From the NCBI RefSeq assembly GCF_038005985.1, contig NZ_JBBOUI010000001.1, positions 2,872,001 through 2,936,000 on the forward strand: a DNA stretch of 64,000 bases, written 5' to 3'. The notes under the pieces were generated by a model. It saw only the letters and a program-made list of their open reading frames with translations, was not told where the DNA came from and did not search any database. Shown here one piece after another: positions 1-8,478 of the stretch. Source of the stretch: Solibacillus sp. FSL R7-0682. GTDB lineage: Bacteria; Bacillota; Bacilli; Bacillales_A; Planococcaceae. Each line of letters starts with the position of its first letter. Position 1 is the first letter of the stretch. The translations under genes and the position numbers were made by a program.

Positions 1-186
1 ATTATCATAATCTGCACGTAAACGAATGTAACGTGCTTCTTCTTCAGCCAACTTCTCTTCAAGTTCTTTTATTTTTTGTTCATTTTCATCTAGTACTACT
101 TCTTGCTCTAAACCTTCTGTTTCTGCTTGTGGATCTTCTGTCGTTACCTGCTCTAACTCTTCGTTTGTTTTCGTTGTTTCTGTCAC
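1..186 (-). CDS. grpE: GrpE nucleotide exchange factor, N-terminal part (runs off the window)
   Basis: Only the first 62 codons are inside the window. GrpE is the nucleotide exchange factor and cochaperone of DnaK in the cytoplasm. The start is GTG at 184-186, preceded by a perfect AAGGAGG ribosome site at 194-200. The visible protein is an acidic, Glu-rich leader followed by a coiled-coil stretch that ends in RLRADYDN, the hallmark entry to the GrpE core. The gene lies 22 bases after the hrcA stop, the usual hrcA-grpE-dnaK-dnaJ order, so it should share the CIRCE-controlled promoter upstream of hrcA. Identity is inferred from the RLRADYDN motif plus position. Confidence 0.93.
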   Translation of the reverse strand, partial: MTETTKTNEELEQVTTEDPQAETEGLEQEVVLDENEQKIKELEEKLAEEEARYIRLRADYDN

Positions 187-208
187 TTTATTTCCTCCTT
201 AAAGCACT

Positions 209-1234
209 TTACTTCTGTCGATCGAAAAATGCTTGCGATAAGCTGTTACGCATAACTTCCAACAATGTTACAACACGCTTATAGTCCATTCGTGTAGGAC
301 CAATAATTGCAATTGCACCTTGTTGCTCCTCACCTACTAGGAATGAAGCAGTAATAACACTACAATTTTCCATTGCTAAATTGTTATTTTCTGAACCAAT
401 CCGAATTTGAATATCAGAGTTCTGTTGATTAAATAATCGCTGTACTTGGCTTTCTTTATCTATTAAATCCATCAGCATACGCATTTTATTTAAGTCATGG
501 AATTCTGGTTGGCTCAGCATATTCGATTTACCACCATAGTATATTTTACCTTCCGATTGCCCTGTTGAAATAGAGCGTAAAGATTCAATAATGGATTCGG
601 ACGCATTGACATGTTGTTTCAGCACAGATAATGCCTCTGTTTCTAATTTTAAAGGCAAATCATGAAGCGGAACGCCAACTAACCGATCATTTAAAATATT
701 GACCATTTTTTCTATTTCTATTGGACTAAAGCCAGGTGGTAACGTTAATGCACGATTTTCTACATGTCCATTATCTGTGACGATAATAGCAACTGCTGTT
801 TGATCCGAAAGTGGAACAATTTGAAATTTTTTAACCCTATGTTTTTGAACATCCGGACCAAGCAATATCGTTGTATAAGAAGTCAGTTCCGATAAAATAT
901 TTGCCGATTCTCTTATAATTTGCTCCGCTTCGAATATTTGCTTCTCAAATAGTGAATGAATTTGCACTACCTCATTCGCCGTAATGACTTGAGGGCGCAA
1001 TAAATGATCTACATAAAAACGATACCCTTTTTCTGATGGAACTCGTCCCGAAGACGTGTGCGTTTTTTCTAAAAAGCCTAGCTCCTCTAAATCTGCCATC
1101 TCATTTCGAATGGTAGCAGCACTATACGTAATGCCCTCTTTTTTAGACAACTGACGCGAACCAACAGGCTGAGCAGACATCACAAAATCATCTACGATTA
1201 CTTGTAATATTTGTAACTGCCGATTTGTTAACAT
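209..1234 (-). CDS. hrcA: Heat-inducible transcription repressor HrcA
   Basis: HrcA binds CIRCE operators and represses the class I heat-shock (dnaK and groE) operons; GroEL assists its folding. The N-terminal 70 residues form a winged-helix domain beginning MLTNRQLQILQ, followed by the GAF-like and dimerisation domains. I place the start at the ATG at 1232-1234, which gives 341 residues, close to the usual 340-345. The frame stays open to 1255, but that stretch lies inside the CIRCE element, and AGAGGTG at 1241-1247 is spaced correctly for 1234. First gene of the hrcA-grpE operon, so it is autoregulated. The next upstream gene is hemW. Confidence 0.96.
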   Translation of the reverse strand: MLTNRQLQILQVIVDDFVMSAQPVGSRQLSKKEGITYSAATIRNEMADLEELGFLEKTHTSSGRVPSEKGYRFYVDHLLRPQVITANEVVQIHSLFEKQIFEAEQIIRESANILSELTSYTTILLGPDVQKHRVKKFQIVPLSDQTAVAIIVTDNGHVENRALTLPPGFSPIEIEKMVNILNDRLVGVPLHDLPLKLETEALSVLKQHVNASESIIESLRSISTGQSEGKIYYGGKSNMLSQPEFHDLNKMRMLMDLIDKESQVQRLFNQQNSDIQIRIGSENNNLAMENCSVITASFLVGEEQQGAIAIIGPTRMDYKRVVTLLEVMRNSLSQAFFDRQK

Positions 1235-1248
1235 CATTTTCACCTCTG

Positions 1249-1275
1249 TTAGCACTCGTTTATGAGGAGTGCTAA
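1249..1275 (-). promoter_or_regulatory. CIRCE operator (HrcA binding site)
   Basis: A perfect consensus CIRCE: TTAGCACTC at 1249-1257, a 9-base spacer, and GAGTGCTAA at 1267-1275. It lies between the predicted promoter and the hrcA ribosome site, so HrcA bound here would block its own operon. The inverted repeat is seen directly; its function is established for this element. Confidence 0.98.
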
Positions 1276-1285
1276 TATATTATAT

Positions 1286-1314
1286 AAATTAGCAAATCTC
1301 TAAATTGATGTCAA
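1286..1314 (-). promoter_or_regulatory. Probable sigma-A promoter of hrcA-grpE
   Basis: On the minus strand a perfect -35 TTGACA (1309-1314) is followed after 17 bases by TAATTT (1286-1291) as the -10. The predicted start of transcription, about 1278, sits at the edge of the CIRCE element, as in other Bacillales. The -10 is not a perfect match; a TATAAT at 1279-1284 also exists but is spaced too far from the -35. Confidence 0.7.
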
Positions 1315-1318
1315 TGAA

Positions 1319-1354
1319 TTCATCCGATTTTCACCATAATTTTTTCATCCGATT
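1319..1354. repeat. Two 11-bp direct repeats upstream of the hrcA promoter
   Basis: The sequence TTCATCCGATT occurs at 1319-1329 and again at 1344-1354, a 25-bp period, just upstream of the hrcA -35 box. It could be a small duplication or a regulator site. No known regulator is recognised. Confidence 0.4.
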
Positions 1355-1355
1355 A

Positions 1356-2498
1356 TTATTCAACTAAAAAGCGCTGAAATACTTCGTTTCCGACAAATCT
1401 ACCTTGTCGAGTCAGACGAACTCCAGCATCATCCACTTCTAGCAACTTTTCCTTACAAAGTTTTTCAAAGGTTGTATCATAAATTGATGCCATCGTTTGA
1501 TCGAATTTCCGTTCAAACTCTACGTGCGTCACTCCTTCAGCTTTACGCAATCCTAAAAACATTTGCTCCTCTAATTTTTCTTCTTTTGTTACAGTATGTT
1601 CATGTATAAGTGGACGACATCCTGTCATCACTGTTTCAATATACTTTTTTATAGGTCCAATATTTGAATAGCGCACTCCTTGAAGATAGCCGTGTGCACC
1701 TGCACCAAAACCAGCGTATTCATCATTATCCCAATAAATTTTATTATGTGTAGAGGCAAAACCATTATGTGCAAAATTACTTATTTCATATTGTTGGAGT
1801 CCATGTGCTTCCATTTCATCCATAAGTACACTATACATAGCTGCCTCTAAATCTTCCGTAGGCAATATAAGCTTTCCTTTTGCATACTGAATATAAAATA
1901 TTGTCTTTGGCTCAACTATAAGTGAGTAAGCTGAATAATGAGGTAAATTTAACGCAAAGGCTTTTTGTAATGTGTCCGTCCACTGTTCCATCGTCTGTCC
2001 CGGTAAACCATACATTAAATCAATACTTATATTTTTAAAGCCAACTCTCTTCGCATTTTCAATTGTTTCGTACACATGATCATTCGAATGTGTTCTTCCG
2101 ATTTTCTGTAAAAGCGTTTGATCAAACGATTGAACACCCATACTTAATCGATTTACACCGCCATTATACAATGCTTGTAGCTTTTCTACGGTTAATTCAT
2201 CCGGGTTTGCTTCACTACTAAATTCTTTTACGTTTGACATCGGAATATGTTTCACAATAATTCCCATTAATTTATCAATTTGTTCAGCAGAAAGCGCAGT
2301 AGGTGTTCCTCCACCTAAAAAAATAGTTTCAACTTCCGTAAAAGCTTCCGGCATTTGTCTTACGACCATTTCCATTTCTCTACCGAGCGCCTCTATATAT
2401 TCATCAACAGGCTGATTTTTAAAAAACACCTTATTAAAATCACAATAATTACAAATTTGATGACAAAAAGGAATGTGAATATATACACCTCTAGCCAT
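1356..2498 (-). CDS. hemW: Radical SAM heme chaperone HemW (HemN-like)
   Basis: A radical SAM protein of the HemN/HemW family, about 380 residues. The SAM-cluster cysteines are C12, C16 and C19 followed by D20-F21. CX3CX2C followed by a Phe, rather than a fourth nearby Cys, is the HemW signature. The HNKIYW stretch (HNxxYW motif) that binds heme in HemW is also present, which argues for a heme chaperone or insertion factor rather than coproporphyrinogen oxidase. I prefer the ATG at 2496-2498 (start MARGVYIHIPFC). The frame extends to a GTG at 2507, but that codon abuts the ribosome site. It is usually preceded by lepA, which is absent here; hrcA follows as usual. Confidence 0.93.
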   Translation of the reverse strand: MARGVYIHIPFCHQICNYCDFNKVFFKNQPVDEYIEALGREMEMVVRQMPEAFTEVETIFLGGGTPTALSAEQIDKLMGIIVKHIPMSNVKEFSSEANPDELTVEKLQALYNGGVNRLSMGVQSFDQTLLQKIGRTHSNDHVYETIENAKRVGFKNISIDLMYGLPGQTMEQWTDTLQKAFALNLPHYSAYSLIVEPKTIFYIQYAKGKLILPTEDLEAAMYSVLMDEMEAHGLQQYEISNFAHNGFASTHNKIYWDNDEYAGFGAGAHGYLQGVRYSNIGPIKKYIETVMTGCRPLIHEHTVTKEEKLEEQMFLGLRKAEGVTHVEFERKFDQTMASIYDTTFEKLCKEKLLEVDDAGVRLTRQGRFVGNEVFQRFLVE

Positions 2499-2583
2499 TA
2501 AAATCACTTCCCTTTATTTAATTCAATGTACTCTTCCATTTTATCTGTTCTCCATTAAAAAACAATTAATATGAATAAATGGA

Positions 2584-2619
2584 CAAAACAAAAAAACCGT
2601 CCTCAAAATTTGAGGACGG
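2584..2619 (-). terminator. Rho-independent terminator of the small gene upstream of hemW
   Basis: The inverted repeat CCGTCCTCAAA / TTTGAGGACGG spans 2597-2619, and on the minus strand it is followed by a T-rich run (complement of 2584-2596). It lies just after the stop of the gene at 2640-2966, so hemW probably has its own promoter. Confidence 0.85.
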
Positions 2620-2639
2620 AAAAATAATTAGGGAATAAA

Positions 2640-2966
2640 TTAAACTGTAAAAATGGATTGTTCCTTATTTACCATCATAACTAAGTCAATGGCATTTAAT
2701 TCAGGTAATTTTTTCGAAAAAGTTTTCGCTTCTTCAATCGTTTCAAATTGGAAAGCATCTAGTTCTTTTATTAATTCGTATTGTTCTTCAACTAAACGAA
2801 TCATATAAAGTCTTACAGTTGGGCAGCATCTCTTTGAATCATCTAAGTTTTCACCTGCTATAACAATACCAACGTCAGCACTATTTTTACTAATAATTGT
2901 TTCAATAATATGTAATTCATCAAGTACAAACCATTCTGGCAAATTAAGCTGAATTTGATTATTCAT
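2640..2966 (-). CDS. Small soluble protein of unknown function
   Basis: A 108-residue protein I do not recognise. The start is ATG at 2964-2966, because AGGAG at 2976-2980 lies 9 bases upstream; the first in-frame ATG (2973-2975) touches the AGGAG and is unlikely to be used. The protein is acidic and has no membrane segment or signal peptide. It carries a CC pair near the middle and a short helical C-terminal half rich in Glu/Lys. It has its own terminator (2584-2619) and an AT-rich upstream region, so it is probably monocistronic. Clear ribosome site, terminator and coding-like composition support a real gene. Confidence 0.7.
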   Translation of the reverse strand: MNNQIQLNLPEWFVLDELHIIETIISKNSADVGIVIAGENLDDSKRCCPTVRLYMIRLVEEQYELIKELDAFQFETIEEAKTFSKKLPELNAIDLVMMVNKEQSIFTV

Positions 2967-2980
2967 ATACTTCATCTCCT

Positions 2981-3415
2981 AACTGAAATTTTCATTTTTT
3001 TGAAATCACCATTGGAACACATACTTACACCTATCGCTATTTCCCTAGTTGAAATTATCTACCTCTGTTTACTAACGGCTAAATACAAGTACATTTTATT
3101 AATATATTTATATTTTTTCATCTACGACTTACTAATGTATTTATTCGTTATCTTAATTGTACTACAGTCAATAATTTATTAAAAGCGTCATTTTTAAAAA
3201 AATTCTTAACATTCTCTATTATATTTTAGGTAATATCTATTATTACATAAATTAACATAAAAGTATATTTACTAATTACACTATATTAATAGGAACAATA
3301 TTATATCGTTTTTTTATTGTTAATCGTGATAACATAACAAATTATTATCAAAACGATTATTTACCAGTATTATAATATAATTATATTTTTTCGATTTTAT
3401 TAACTTTTTTATGTA
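2981..3415. other. AT-rich intergenic region with an imperfect inverted repeat
   Basis: About 430 bases with no convincing gene and very high A+T. A 75-codon plus-strand frame (2955-3182) encodes only low-complexity hydrophobic residues, lacks a ribosome site and overlaps the start of the minus-strand gene. An inverted repeat is visible at 3321-3359: outer arms TAATCGT / ACGATTA and inner arms GATAA / TTATC. It may be an operator, but no family is recognised. Confidence 0.5.
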
Positions 3416-3450
3416 ATAAAAAAACTCCAACGATTAAATCGTCAAAGTTT
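3416..3450 (-). terminator. Likely terminator of the chemoreceptor gene
   Basis: Imperfect hairpin with arms AAACT (3422-3426) / AGTTT (3446-3450) and inner arms ACGAT / ATCGT. On the minus strand it is followed by a T run (complement of 3416-3424). It is six bases past the stop of the chemoreceptor. The mismatched middle lowers confidence. Confidence 0.55.
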
Positions 3451-3455
3451 TATTG

Positions 3456-4985
3456 TTACATACGAAATTTTTCAACTGTATAGGATAAGGACCGCATATT
3501 TTTTGCAATGCTACGAATTTCTTCATAAATATCTGCAGTCGCTATTTTTTGTAATACAATTTGTTCTTGAATTTGATGCATTGAAGCTAAATTTTCTTCT
3601 GAACGTCCACTTAACTGCATCGAACTTTGTGCAATAGTATAAGTATGCTTAGTCATATCGTGCATAATTTCTGTCACTTGCTCCATTTGAGGACTAATTT
3701 GCTTTACTTGTTCCGAAATTTCACGAAACCTAGCTGCACTATTAGTTGTTGCTAAAACGCCCTTTTGTACGGACTCCATAGCCTGACCCATATCACTTGT
3801 AGCACTATCTGCTTTCTGCTGAATTTCATAAACGATTGTTGCAATAGATTTCGTAAACTGTTTCGATTGTTCTGCAAGTTTTCTAACTTCATTTGCCACA
3901 ACGGCAAAGCCATTCCCATGTTCTCCTGCGCGTGCTGCTTCAATCGATGCGTTTAATGCTAATAAATTCGTTTGATCTGCTACAGACTGAATCATTTGAA
4001 CCGCTTTAGAAATATGCATCGATTGTTCGTTCAAGATAGAGATAGTTTCACTCGTTTTTTGCATGGCAATCTCTACATCATGCATTTGTATTAAATTTTG
4101 TTCAACTATATTTTCTCCATCTACTGCTGAACGAATTGTTTCACGCACAAAATGATCGACGTGATCCATGCGATTTGATATTTGAGCGATGCCTGATGCT
4201 ACTTGCTGTACAGATGCACTATTTTCAGTGAGTTGCGTAGAAGCAAAATGTAAAGAGTCCGTCATCGACTCAGCTTTTTTTAATATATGTATTGCACCAG
4301 ACGTTATTTGCTCAGAATTTATTTCTAACTGTTGATTTGCTTCGGTTGCGGATATTGTATTTTTTCTTACTGTTTTAAGTAGTTCCTTAATATCCGATAC
4401 CATCAAATTATAATATTTCGTTGTCTCACCTAATTCGTCCCTTGCCGTATATGTTGCATACTTTGTTAAATCCCCCTGTTGTGCTAGTCGAAAGAGCTCC
4501 TTTAATTCACGTGTGGGCTTATTGATCGAGCGAATCGCTTGAATACCAAAAAATAAAATTAACACCATTAAAATAATGGAAATTGATAATAGCAGCTTGT
4601 AGCCAAATGCAATGTCTAGTTCATGACTTTTTAACTTGTATTCTGCGCGTTCCAATACATATTCATTTATTTCATTTATGAGCGCAATCGATGGACTTTC
4701 TTTTAGTGCTTTCGCATAATGCTCCATTTTCGAATCAAATGCATGTACCCGAATATATTCCACTTGTTCAGTCGCTATTTCATTTGTAAGAAGGAATTGA
4801 TTTTGCAGGTCATAAAGATAATGTGTCAGTACTAATTTTTGTTCATACATGATCGTTGTTTCATTTTCCATTTTGCGTAAATAGTCCATACTAAATACGG
4901 TTAATATGATGTTAGATAAAATACAAACTATCATTAAAACTGCTAATCGATCATTCACTTTAATCGCCTGACGAAAACGCACCAT
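3456..4985 (-). CDS. Methyl-accepting chemotaxis protein
   Basis: A membrane chemoreceptor of 509 residues that would signal through CheW/CheA. Membrane segments are at about residues 14-33 and 131-149, enclosing a short extracellular domain of about 95 residues, the size of a four-helix-bundle sensor. A HAMP linker (about 150-205) and a long cytoplasmic coiled coil follow, carrying the highly conserved hairpin tip ([20 protein letters not shown] and onward). No C-terminal CheR-tethering pentapeptide is seen. GGGG upstream of the ATG serves as ribosome site. The ligand cannot be told. It stands alone between an insertion-sequence remnant and a small gene, outside any chemotaxis operon. Confidence 0.95.
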   Translation of the reverse strand: MVRFRQAIKVNDRLAVLMIVCILSNIILTVFSMDYLRKMENETTIMYEQKLVLTHYLYDLQNQFLLTNEIATEQVEYIRVHAFDSKMEHYAKALKESPSIALINEINEYVLERAEYKLKSHELDIAFGYKLLLSISIILMVLILFFGIQAIRSINKPTRELKELFRLAQQGDLTKYATYTARDELGETTKYYNLMVSDIKELLKTVRKNTISATEANQQLEINSEQITSGAIHILKKAESMTDSLHFASTQLTENSASVQQVASGIAQISNRMDHVDHFVRETIRSAVDGENIVEQNLIQMHDVEIAMQKTSETISILNEQSMHISKAVQMIQSVADQTNLLALNASIEAARAGEHGNGFAVVANEVRKLAEQSKQFTKSIATIVYEIQQKADSATSDMGQAMESVQKGVLATTNSAARFREISEQVKQISPQMEQVTEIMHDMTKHTYTIAQSSMQLSGRSEENLASMHQIQEQIVLQKIATADIYEEIRSIAKNMRSLSYTVEKFRM

Positions 4986-5152
4986 AAATACCCCATTTAT
5001 ACTTATTTTGGATTAAGTATAAAAAAACCGTGTAAATCTAAATACCTAATATTGTTAATTAAATGTAAAAAATGGTTCTAAGTAAAATGTTGGGGTAATG
5101 TCATAATGTTTCATCAATCGGCACTACCTTTTTGTTTTTTCTAAACAAGTCC

Positions 5153-5287
5153 GTTGATTTCCATTACGGGCGGACGCTTTCCGCGGGCACGGCTCCAACT
5201 AACTACCAACGGGATGCGTCCCGTTGGTAGTGGATTTTCCGCACGTGCTGTTCCCGCAGGAGTCTGCCTCCCTCCATTCCAATCAAC
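5153..5287. repeat. Bacillales-type palindromic repeat nested in the IS remnant
   Basis: About 135 bp, far richer in G+C than its surroundings, with short terminal inverted repeats GTTGATT / AATCAAC. It contains a perfect 13-bp hairpin (5202-5214 with 5219-5231, loop TGCG) and the motifs CTTTCCGCGGGCA and TTCCCGCAGGAGTCT. I recall this arrangement as a dispersed non-coding repeat found in many copies in Bacillus and Lysinibacillus genomes. It lies between the left end of the IS and the 3' end of the transposase, so it is inserted into, or shared with, the element. Confidence 0.7.
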
Positions 5288-5293
5288 TCTCTG

Positions 5294-5794
5294 TTAACCA
5301 AGGTGTATACCTACTTCTTTATATACTCTACTTAAAAGTACTTTTGCTTTGAAGTGTTCATACTTCCTAAATCCAAATGCATGACGCTTGATGACTTTTG
5401 AAGTGTTATTAATGCCCTCTAAAAAACCATTTGAATAGCCAAATGCGTAACGATTTAAAATCTCTACTTGTCAATTTTAAATGTCTTAATTGCTTTTAAT
5501 AATGCCTTGTTTCCGCTTTCCTCTACCTTGCAGTAAAATGCTTCTAAACCAGCCTTTACTTCTGTTATATCTTTCGTCACTTTTGAATCTCGTTGCTATT
5601 ATTTATAGCACTCTTTTTCAAACCACTTTAGATGCTTAATTTTTTGCATACGATAATCATGTACTTTCTCTGTATTATCTCCACAAGCCGGACATGTGTG
5701 TTCTCTCTTAAACATCGATATATGAAGCACTATACGCTCCTTGTAACTGCTCACAATTTTCTATGATTACACCTTTTAATCCTGGGATATTCAT
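5294..5794 (-). pseudogene. ISL3-family transposase, frameshifted and internally deleted
   Basis: The N-terminal fragment starts near 5794 with MNIPGLKGVIIENCEQ. After a frameshift it continues with the zinc-finger part HTCPACGD and HDYRMQKIKHLKWFEKECYK before a stop near 5600. The C-terminal fragment (NRYAFGYSNGFLEGINN and onward) ends at a stop at 5294-5296. The catalytic middle of the roughly 400-residue enzyme is missing. The order and motifs match ISL3 transposases, in which the GYSNG.EGINN region is the conserved end of the DDE domain. It cannot be active. Confidence 0.85.
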
Positions 5795-5828
5795 ATAGCA
5801 CAAATTGAATAGATACCCCAACAAATAG

Positions 5829-5864
5829 AAAAAAAAATACTATTTTGACGAATAGTCAAAATAG
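5829..5864 (-). terminator. Rho-independent terminator of korAB
   Basis: Perfect 10-bp stem CTATTTTGAC (5840-5849) / GTCAAAATAG (5855-5864) with a 5-base loop. On the minus strand it is followed by a T run (complement of 5829-5838). It sits 12 bases after the korB stop. Confidence 0.88.
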
Positions 5865-5875
5865 CATTTTTAACA

Positions 5876-6742
5876 TTACATAAATTCTTTTATTAATTGA
5901 TCGAATTGATCCTCGGATAAGCTAATGTCAATGTCTGTTAATGGTAATTCAGAATAGCCTTGAATCTTATCTTGATAGGATGTTGTTTCCTGATCATGAT
6001 AAATAATTCCTGTTACTAATCCTTCATTTTTCATAACTGTTTGCATCGCTAGCTCACGGTTTGTATGATCATAGCCTTCAATATCAGCTAATTTTGTTAA
6101 ATTTTCTTTAAACCATTCATACGTATTTACTTTGTTATATGTTACACATGGTGAGAATACGTTGATGAACGAGAATCCTTTATGATTAAGACCCGCTTCA
6201 ATTAAAGCAGTTAATTCCTTAATATCTGTCGAGAAGCCTTGTGCTACAAACGTTGCACCACTTGTTAAAGCTACTTCTAACGGCTTGATTGAAGGTTCAA
6301 TCGCACCACCTGGCGTTGATTTTGTAATGAAGCCTGCAGCGGAACGTGGCGACGTTTGCCCTTTTGTTAAGCCATAAATTTGGTTGTCCATTACTACATA
6401 CGTAATATCAATATTACGGCGAATAGCATGGATTGTGTGCCCCATACCAATTGCAAAACCATCACCGTCACCGCCTGAAGCGATGACTTTTAAATCTTTA
6501 TTTGCCATCTTTAAGCCTTGTGCAATTGGTAATGCACGACCATGAATACCGTGAAAGCCATATGAGTTAATATAGCCTGAAATACGACCCGAACAGCCAA
6601 TTCCTGAAATAACGGCTAATTCATTTGGTTCATAGCCAACATTTGCAGCTGCACGTTGAATCGCAGCTTGCACAGAGAAGTCACCACAGCCTGGGCACCA
6701 ATTCGGTTTAACGGAATTACGGAAATCTTTAAATGTTGCCAT
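5876..6742 (-). CDS. korB: 2-oxoacid:ferredoxin oxidoreductase, beta subunit
   Basis: The thiamine-diphosphate subunit that, with KorA, oxidatively decarboxylates a 2-oxoacid (probably 2-oxoglutarate) to the acyl-CoA and reduces ferredoxin. At 288 residues it has the usual length. Visible residues include the cluster cysteines C16 and C19 in CPGCG, C50 in GIGCSGR and a later Cys in FSPC, plus the TPP/Mg motif GDGDG (91-95) with N120. AAGGAGG lies within the korA 3' end, and the ATG is 2 bases past the korA stop, so the two are translationally coupled. A strong terminator follows. In related genomes miaB usually comes next; here an IS remnant and a chemoreceptor do. Confidence 0.95.
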   Translation of the reverse strand: MATFKDFRNSVKPNWCPGCGDFSVQAAIQRAAANVGYEPNELAVISGIGCSGRISGYINSYGFHGIHGRALPIAQGLKMANKDLKVIASGGDGDGFAIGMGHTIHAIRRNIDITYVVMDNQIYGLTKGQTSPRSAAGFITKSTPGGAIEPSIKPLEVALTSGATFVAQGFSTDIKELTALIEAGLNHKGFSFINVFSPCVTYNKVNTYEWFKENLTKLADIEGYDHTNRELAMQTVMKNEGLVTGIIYHDQETTSYQDKIQGYSELPLTDIDISLSEDQFDQLIKEFM

Positions 6743-6744
6743 AA

Positions 6745-8478
6745 TTAAATTTCCTCCTTCACTAAGTTTGTTAATTCACGAGGTAAGAATGGTGTACCAT
6801 CGTATTTTAAGATTGATTTTGTTTTTGTATGTCCGCCAATATTCATTTTCATAATATTTGCTAACTGACCTGTTGCATTATTTTCAACAACGATTACTTT
6901 TTTCGCTTTTTCTACTAATGCTGCCATTTCTTCTACTGGGAAAGGATGCACAAGCTTGATGTGCGCATGATTTGCTTTCACACCTTCTGCATTCAATGCT
7001 TCTTGCACTTCTTCTAATGCCCCTCGCGTAGAGTTAAAACCTACTAATAATATATCTGCTTCTTCATATGGAGCGTTTACATACACTGGATTTTTAAAGT
7101 TTAATGCATCTAACTTTCGCATACGTTTATCCATTTGAGTACGGCGATTTCCTGTTGCTTCTGAAGGTTTCCCTGTCTCATCATGCTCAACACCTGTCAC
7201 ATGGTGAATACCACCCTTTGTACCTGGTAAAATACGTGGTGAAACGCCGTCCTCTGTATTTTCATAACGTTTGAAGTATTCTTTCGTTTCTTCATCTTCG
7301 ACTTGCGAAACAATTTTGCCTCGGCGAATTTCAATTTTGCTGTAATCAAATGGCTCGACTGACTGTTTACCAAGCGCTAACTGTAAATCAGTCATTACGA
7401 TTACTGGTAACTGTAATTCTTCAGCAATATTAAACGCTTGAATTGTATCGTAAAATGCCTCTTCCATTGTTGAAGGTGCGATGACTACTTTCGGAATCTC
7501 TCCGTGTGTACCATAAAGCATTGCCATTAAGTCAGATTGCTCTTGCTTTGTTGGTAAACCTGTAGATGGTCCACCACGCTGCGTATCAAAAATAACAAGC
7601 GGTTGTTCAGTCATACCTGAAAGACCTATTGCCTCCATCATTAATGAAAGACCTGGACCTGCTGATGCTGTAAATGCACGTACACCACCGTAGTTTGCAC
7701 CGATTGCCATTGTAGCAGCTGCGATTTCATCTTCTGTTTGAATAACTGCGCCACCTACTAAAGGAAGCTTTTTAATCATATACTCCATAATTTCAGATGC
7801 GGGTGTAATTGGGTATGCCGCCATAAAGCGAGAACCTGCTGCAAGGGCACCCAATGCTACAGCATCATTCCCAATCATAAACATACGACGCTTTCCATCT
7901 GCTGGTGCAACTTCCCATGCACCTACACGATCCCCAATTTGATCACTAATCGCTTCTCGTCCACGTTTAATGGCTTCAATGTTTTTAGCAACAACTTCTT
8001 CACCTTTACGACCGAATATCTCATCAACAACGCTTTGGAAAACTTCTTCATTTAAGTTTAAAAGAGCAGCTGTTGCACCAATTGCTACCATGTTTTTCAT
8101 TAAAGAGGTACCTAGCTCTGCAGCAATCTCCGTAAATGGCACTGCATATAATGGTGCTTTACTATCCTCAGGATTTTTCGGGTCAAATTTTGCATCCGCT
8201 AAAATAATACTTGATGCTGTTAATTCTTTGTAGTTTACGTCGATCGTCTCTTGGTCAAATGCCACCAAAATATCTAAATCATCCGCAATGGAACGAACTT
8301 CTGTCGGACGTACTGTAATTTTATTATTCGTATGGCCACCTTTAATACGAGAAGAGAAATGACGGTAACCGTATAGGAAGTATCCTAAACGATTCATTGC
8401 CATTGAGAAAATTTCACCTGTACTCTCAATCCCTTCACCTTGTTGCCCACCGACTTTCCATGAAAGCTGATGTAACAT
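6745..8478 (-). CDS. korA: 2-oxoacid:ferredoxin oxidoreductase, fused gamma-alpha subunit
   Basis: 577 residues. The first 185 or so are the gamma domain (GGQQGEGIESTGE; RHFSSRIKGGHT). The remainder is the alpha pyrimidine-binding domain (AAYPITPASEIMEYM; ASAGPGLSLMMEAIGLSGM) and the transketolase C-terminal-like domain. This gamma-alpha fusion is the form found in Bacillales KorA, which forms a dimer of dimers with KorB. AAGGAG lies 8 bases before the ATG. The substrate is given as 2-oxoglutarate by family custom; the sequence alone does not exclude pyruvate or branched-chain oxoacids. It is preceded by spoVS with a terminator between, so it needs its own promoter. Confidence 0.94.
   Translation of the reverse strand: MLHQLSWKVGGQQGEGIESTGEIFSMAMNRLGYFLYGYRHFSSRIKGGHTNNKITVRPTEVRSIADDLDILVAFDQETIDVNYKELTASSIILADAKFDPKNPEDSKAPLYAVPFTEIAAELGTSLMKNMVAIGATAALLNLNEEVFQSVVDEIFGRKGEEVVAKNIEAIKRGREAISDQIGDRVGAWEVAPADGKRRMFMIGNDAVALGALAAGSRFMAAYPITPASEIMEYMIKKLPLVGGAVIQTEDEIAAATMAIGANYGGVRAFTASAGPGLSLMMEAIGLSGMTEQPLVIFDTQRGGPSTGLPTKQEQSDLMAMLYGTHGEIPKVVIAPSTMEEAFYDTIQAFNIAEELQLPVIVMTDLQLALGKQSVEPFDYSKIEIRRGKIVSQVEDEETKEYFKRYENTEDGVSPRILPGTKGGIHHVTGVEHDETGKPSEATGNRRTQMDKRMRKLDALNFKNPVYVNAPYEEADILLVGFNSTRGALEEVQEALNAEGVKANHAHIKLVHPFPVEEMAALVEKAKKVIVVENNATGQLANIMKMNIGGHTKTKSILKYDGTPFLPRELTNLVKEEI

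Larger units (their letters stand above)
5088..5823 (-). mobile_element. Decayed ISL3-family insertion sequence
   Basis: The element is bounded by perfect 10-bp inverted repeats, TGTTGGGGTA at 5088-5097 and its complement at 5814-5823. It encloses a broken ISL3-type transposase and a separate palindromic repeat. At 736 bp it is about half the length of a complete ISL3 element, so internal sequence has been lost. No clear 8-bp target duplication remains. The family call rests on the N- and C-terminal transposase fragments. The true ends may differ by a few bases. Confidence 0.75.

Noticed and set aside
2955-3182. 75-codon plus-strand frame rich in hydrophobic residues
   Set aside because: No ribosome site, overlaps the start region of the minus-strand gene, and its make-up is what very AT-rich sequence gives by chance.
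3339-3353. Fur-box-like sequence ATTATTATCA
   Set aside because: Only one half matches the GATAATNATTATC consensus, and the region is so AT-rich that such matches are expected.
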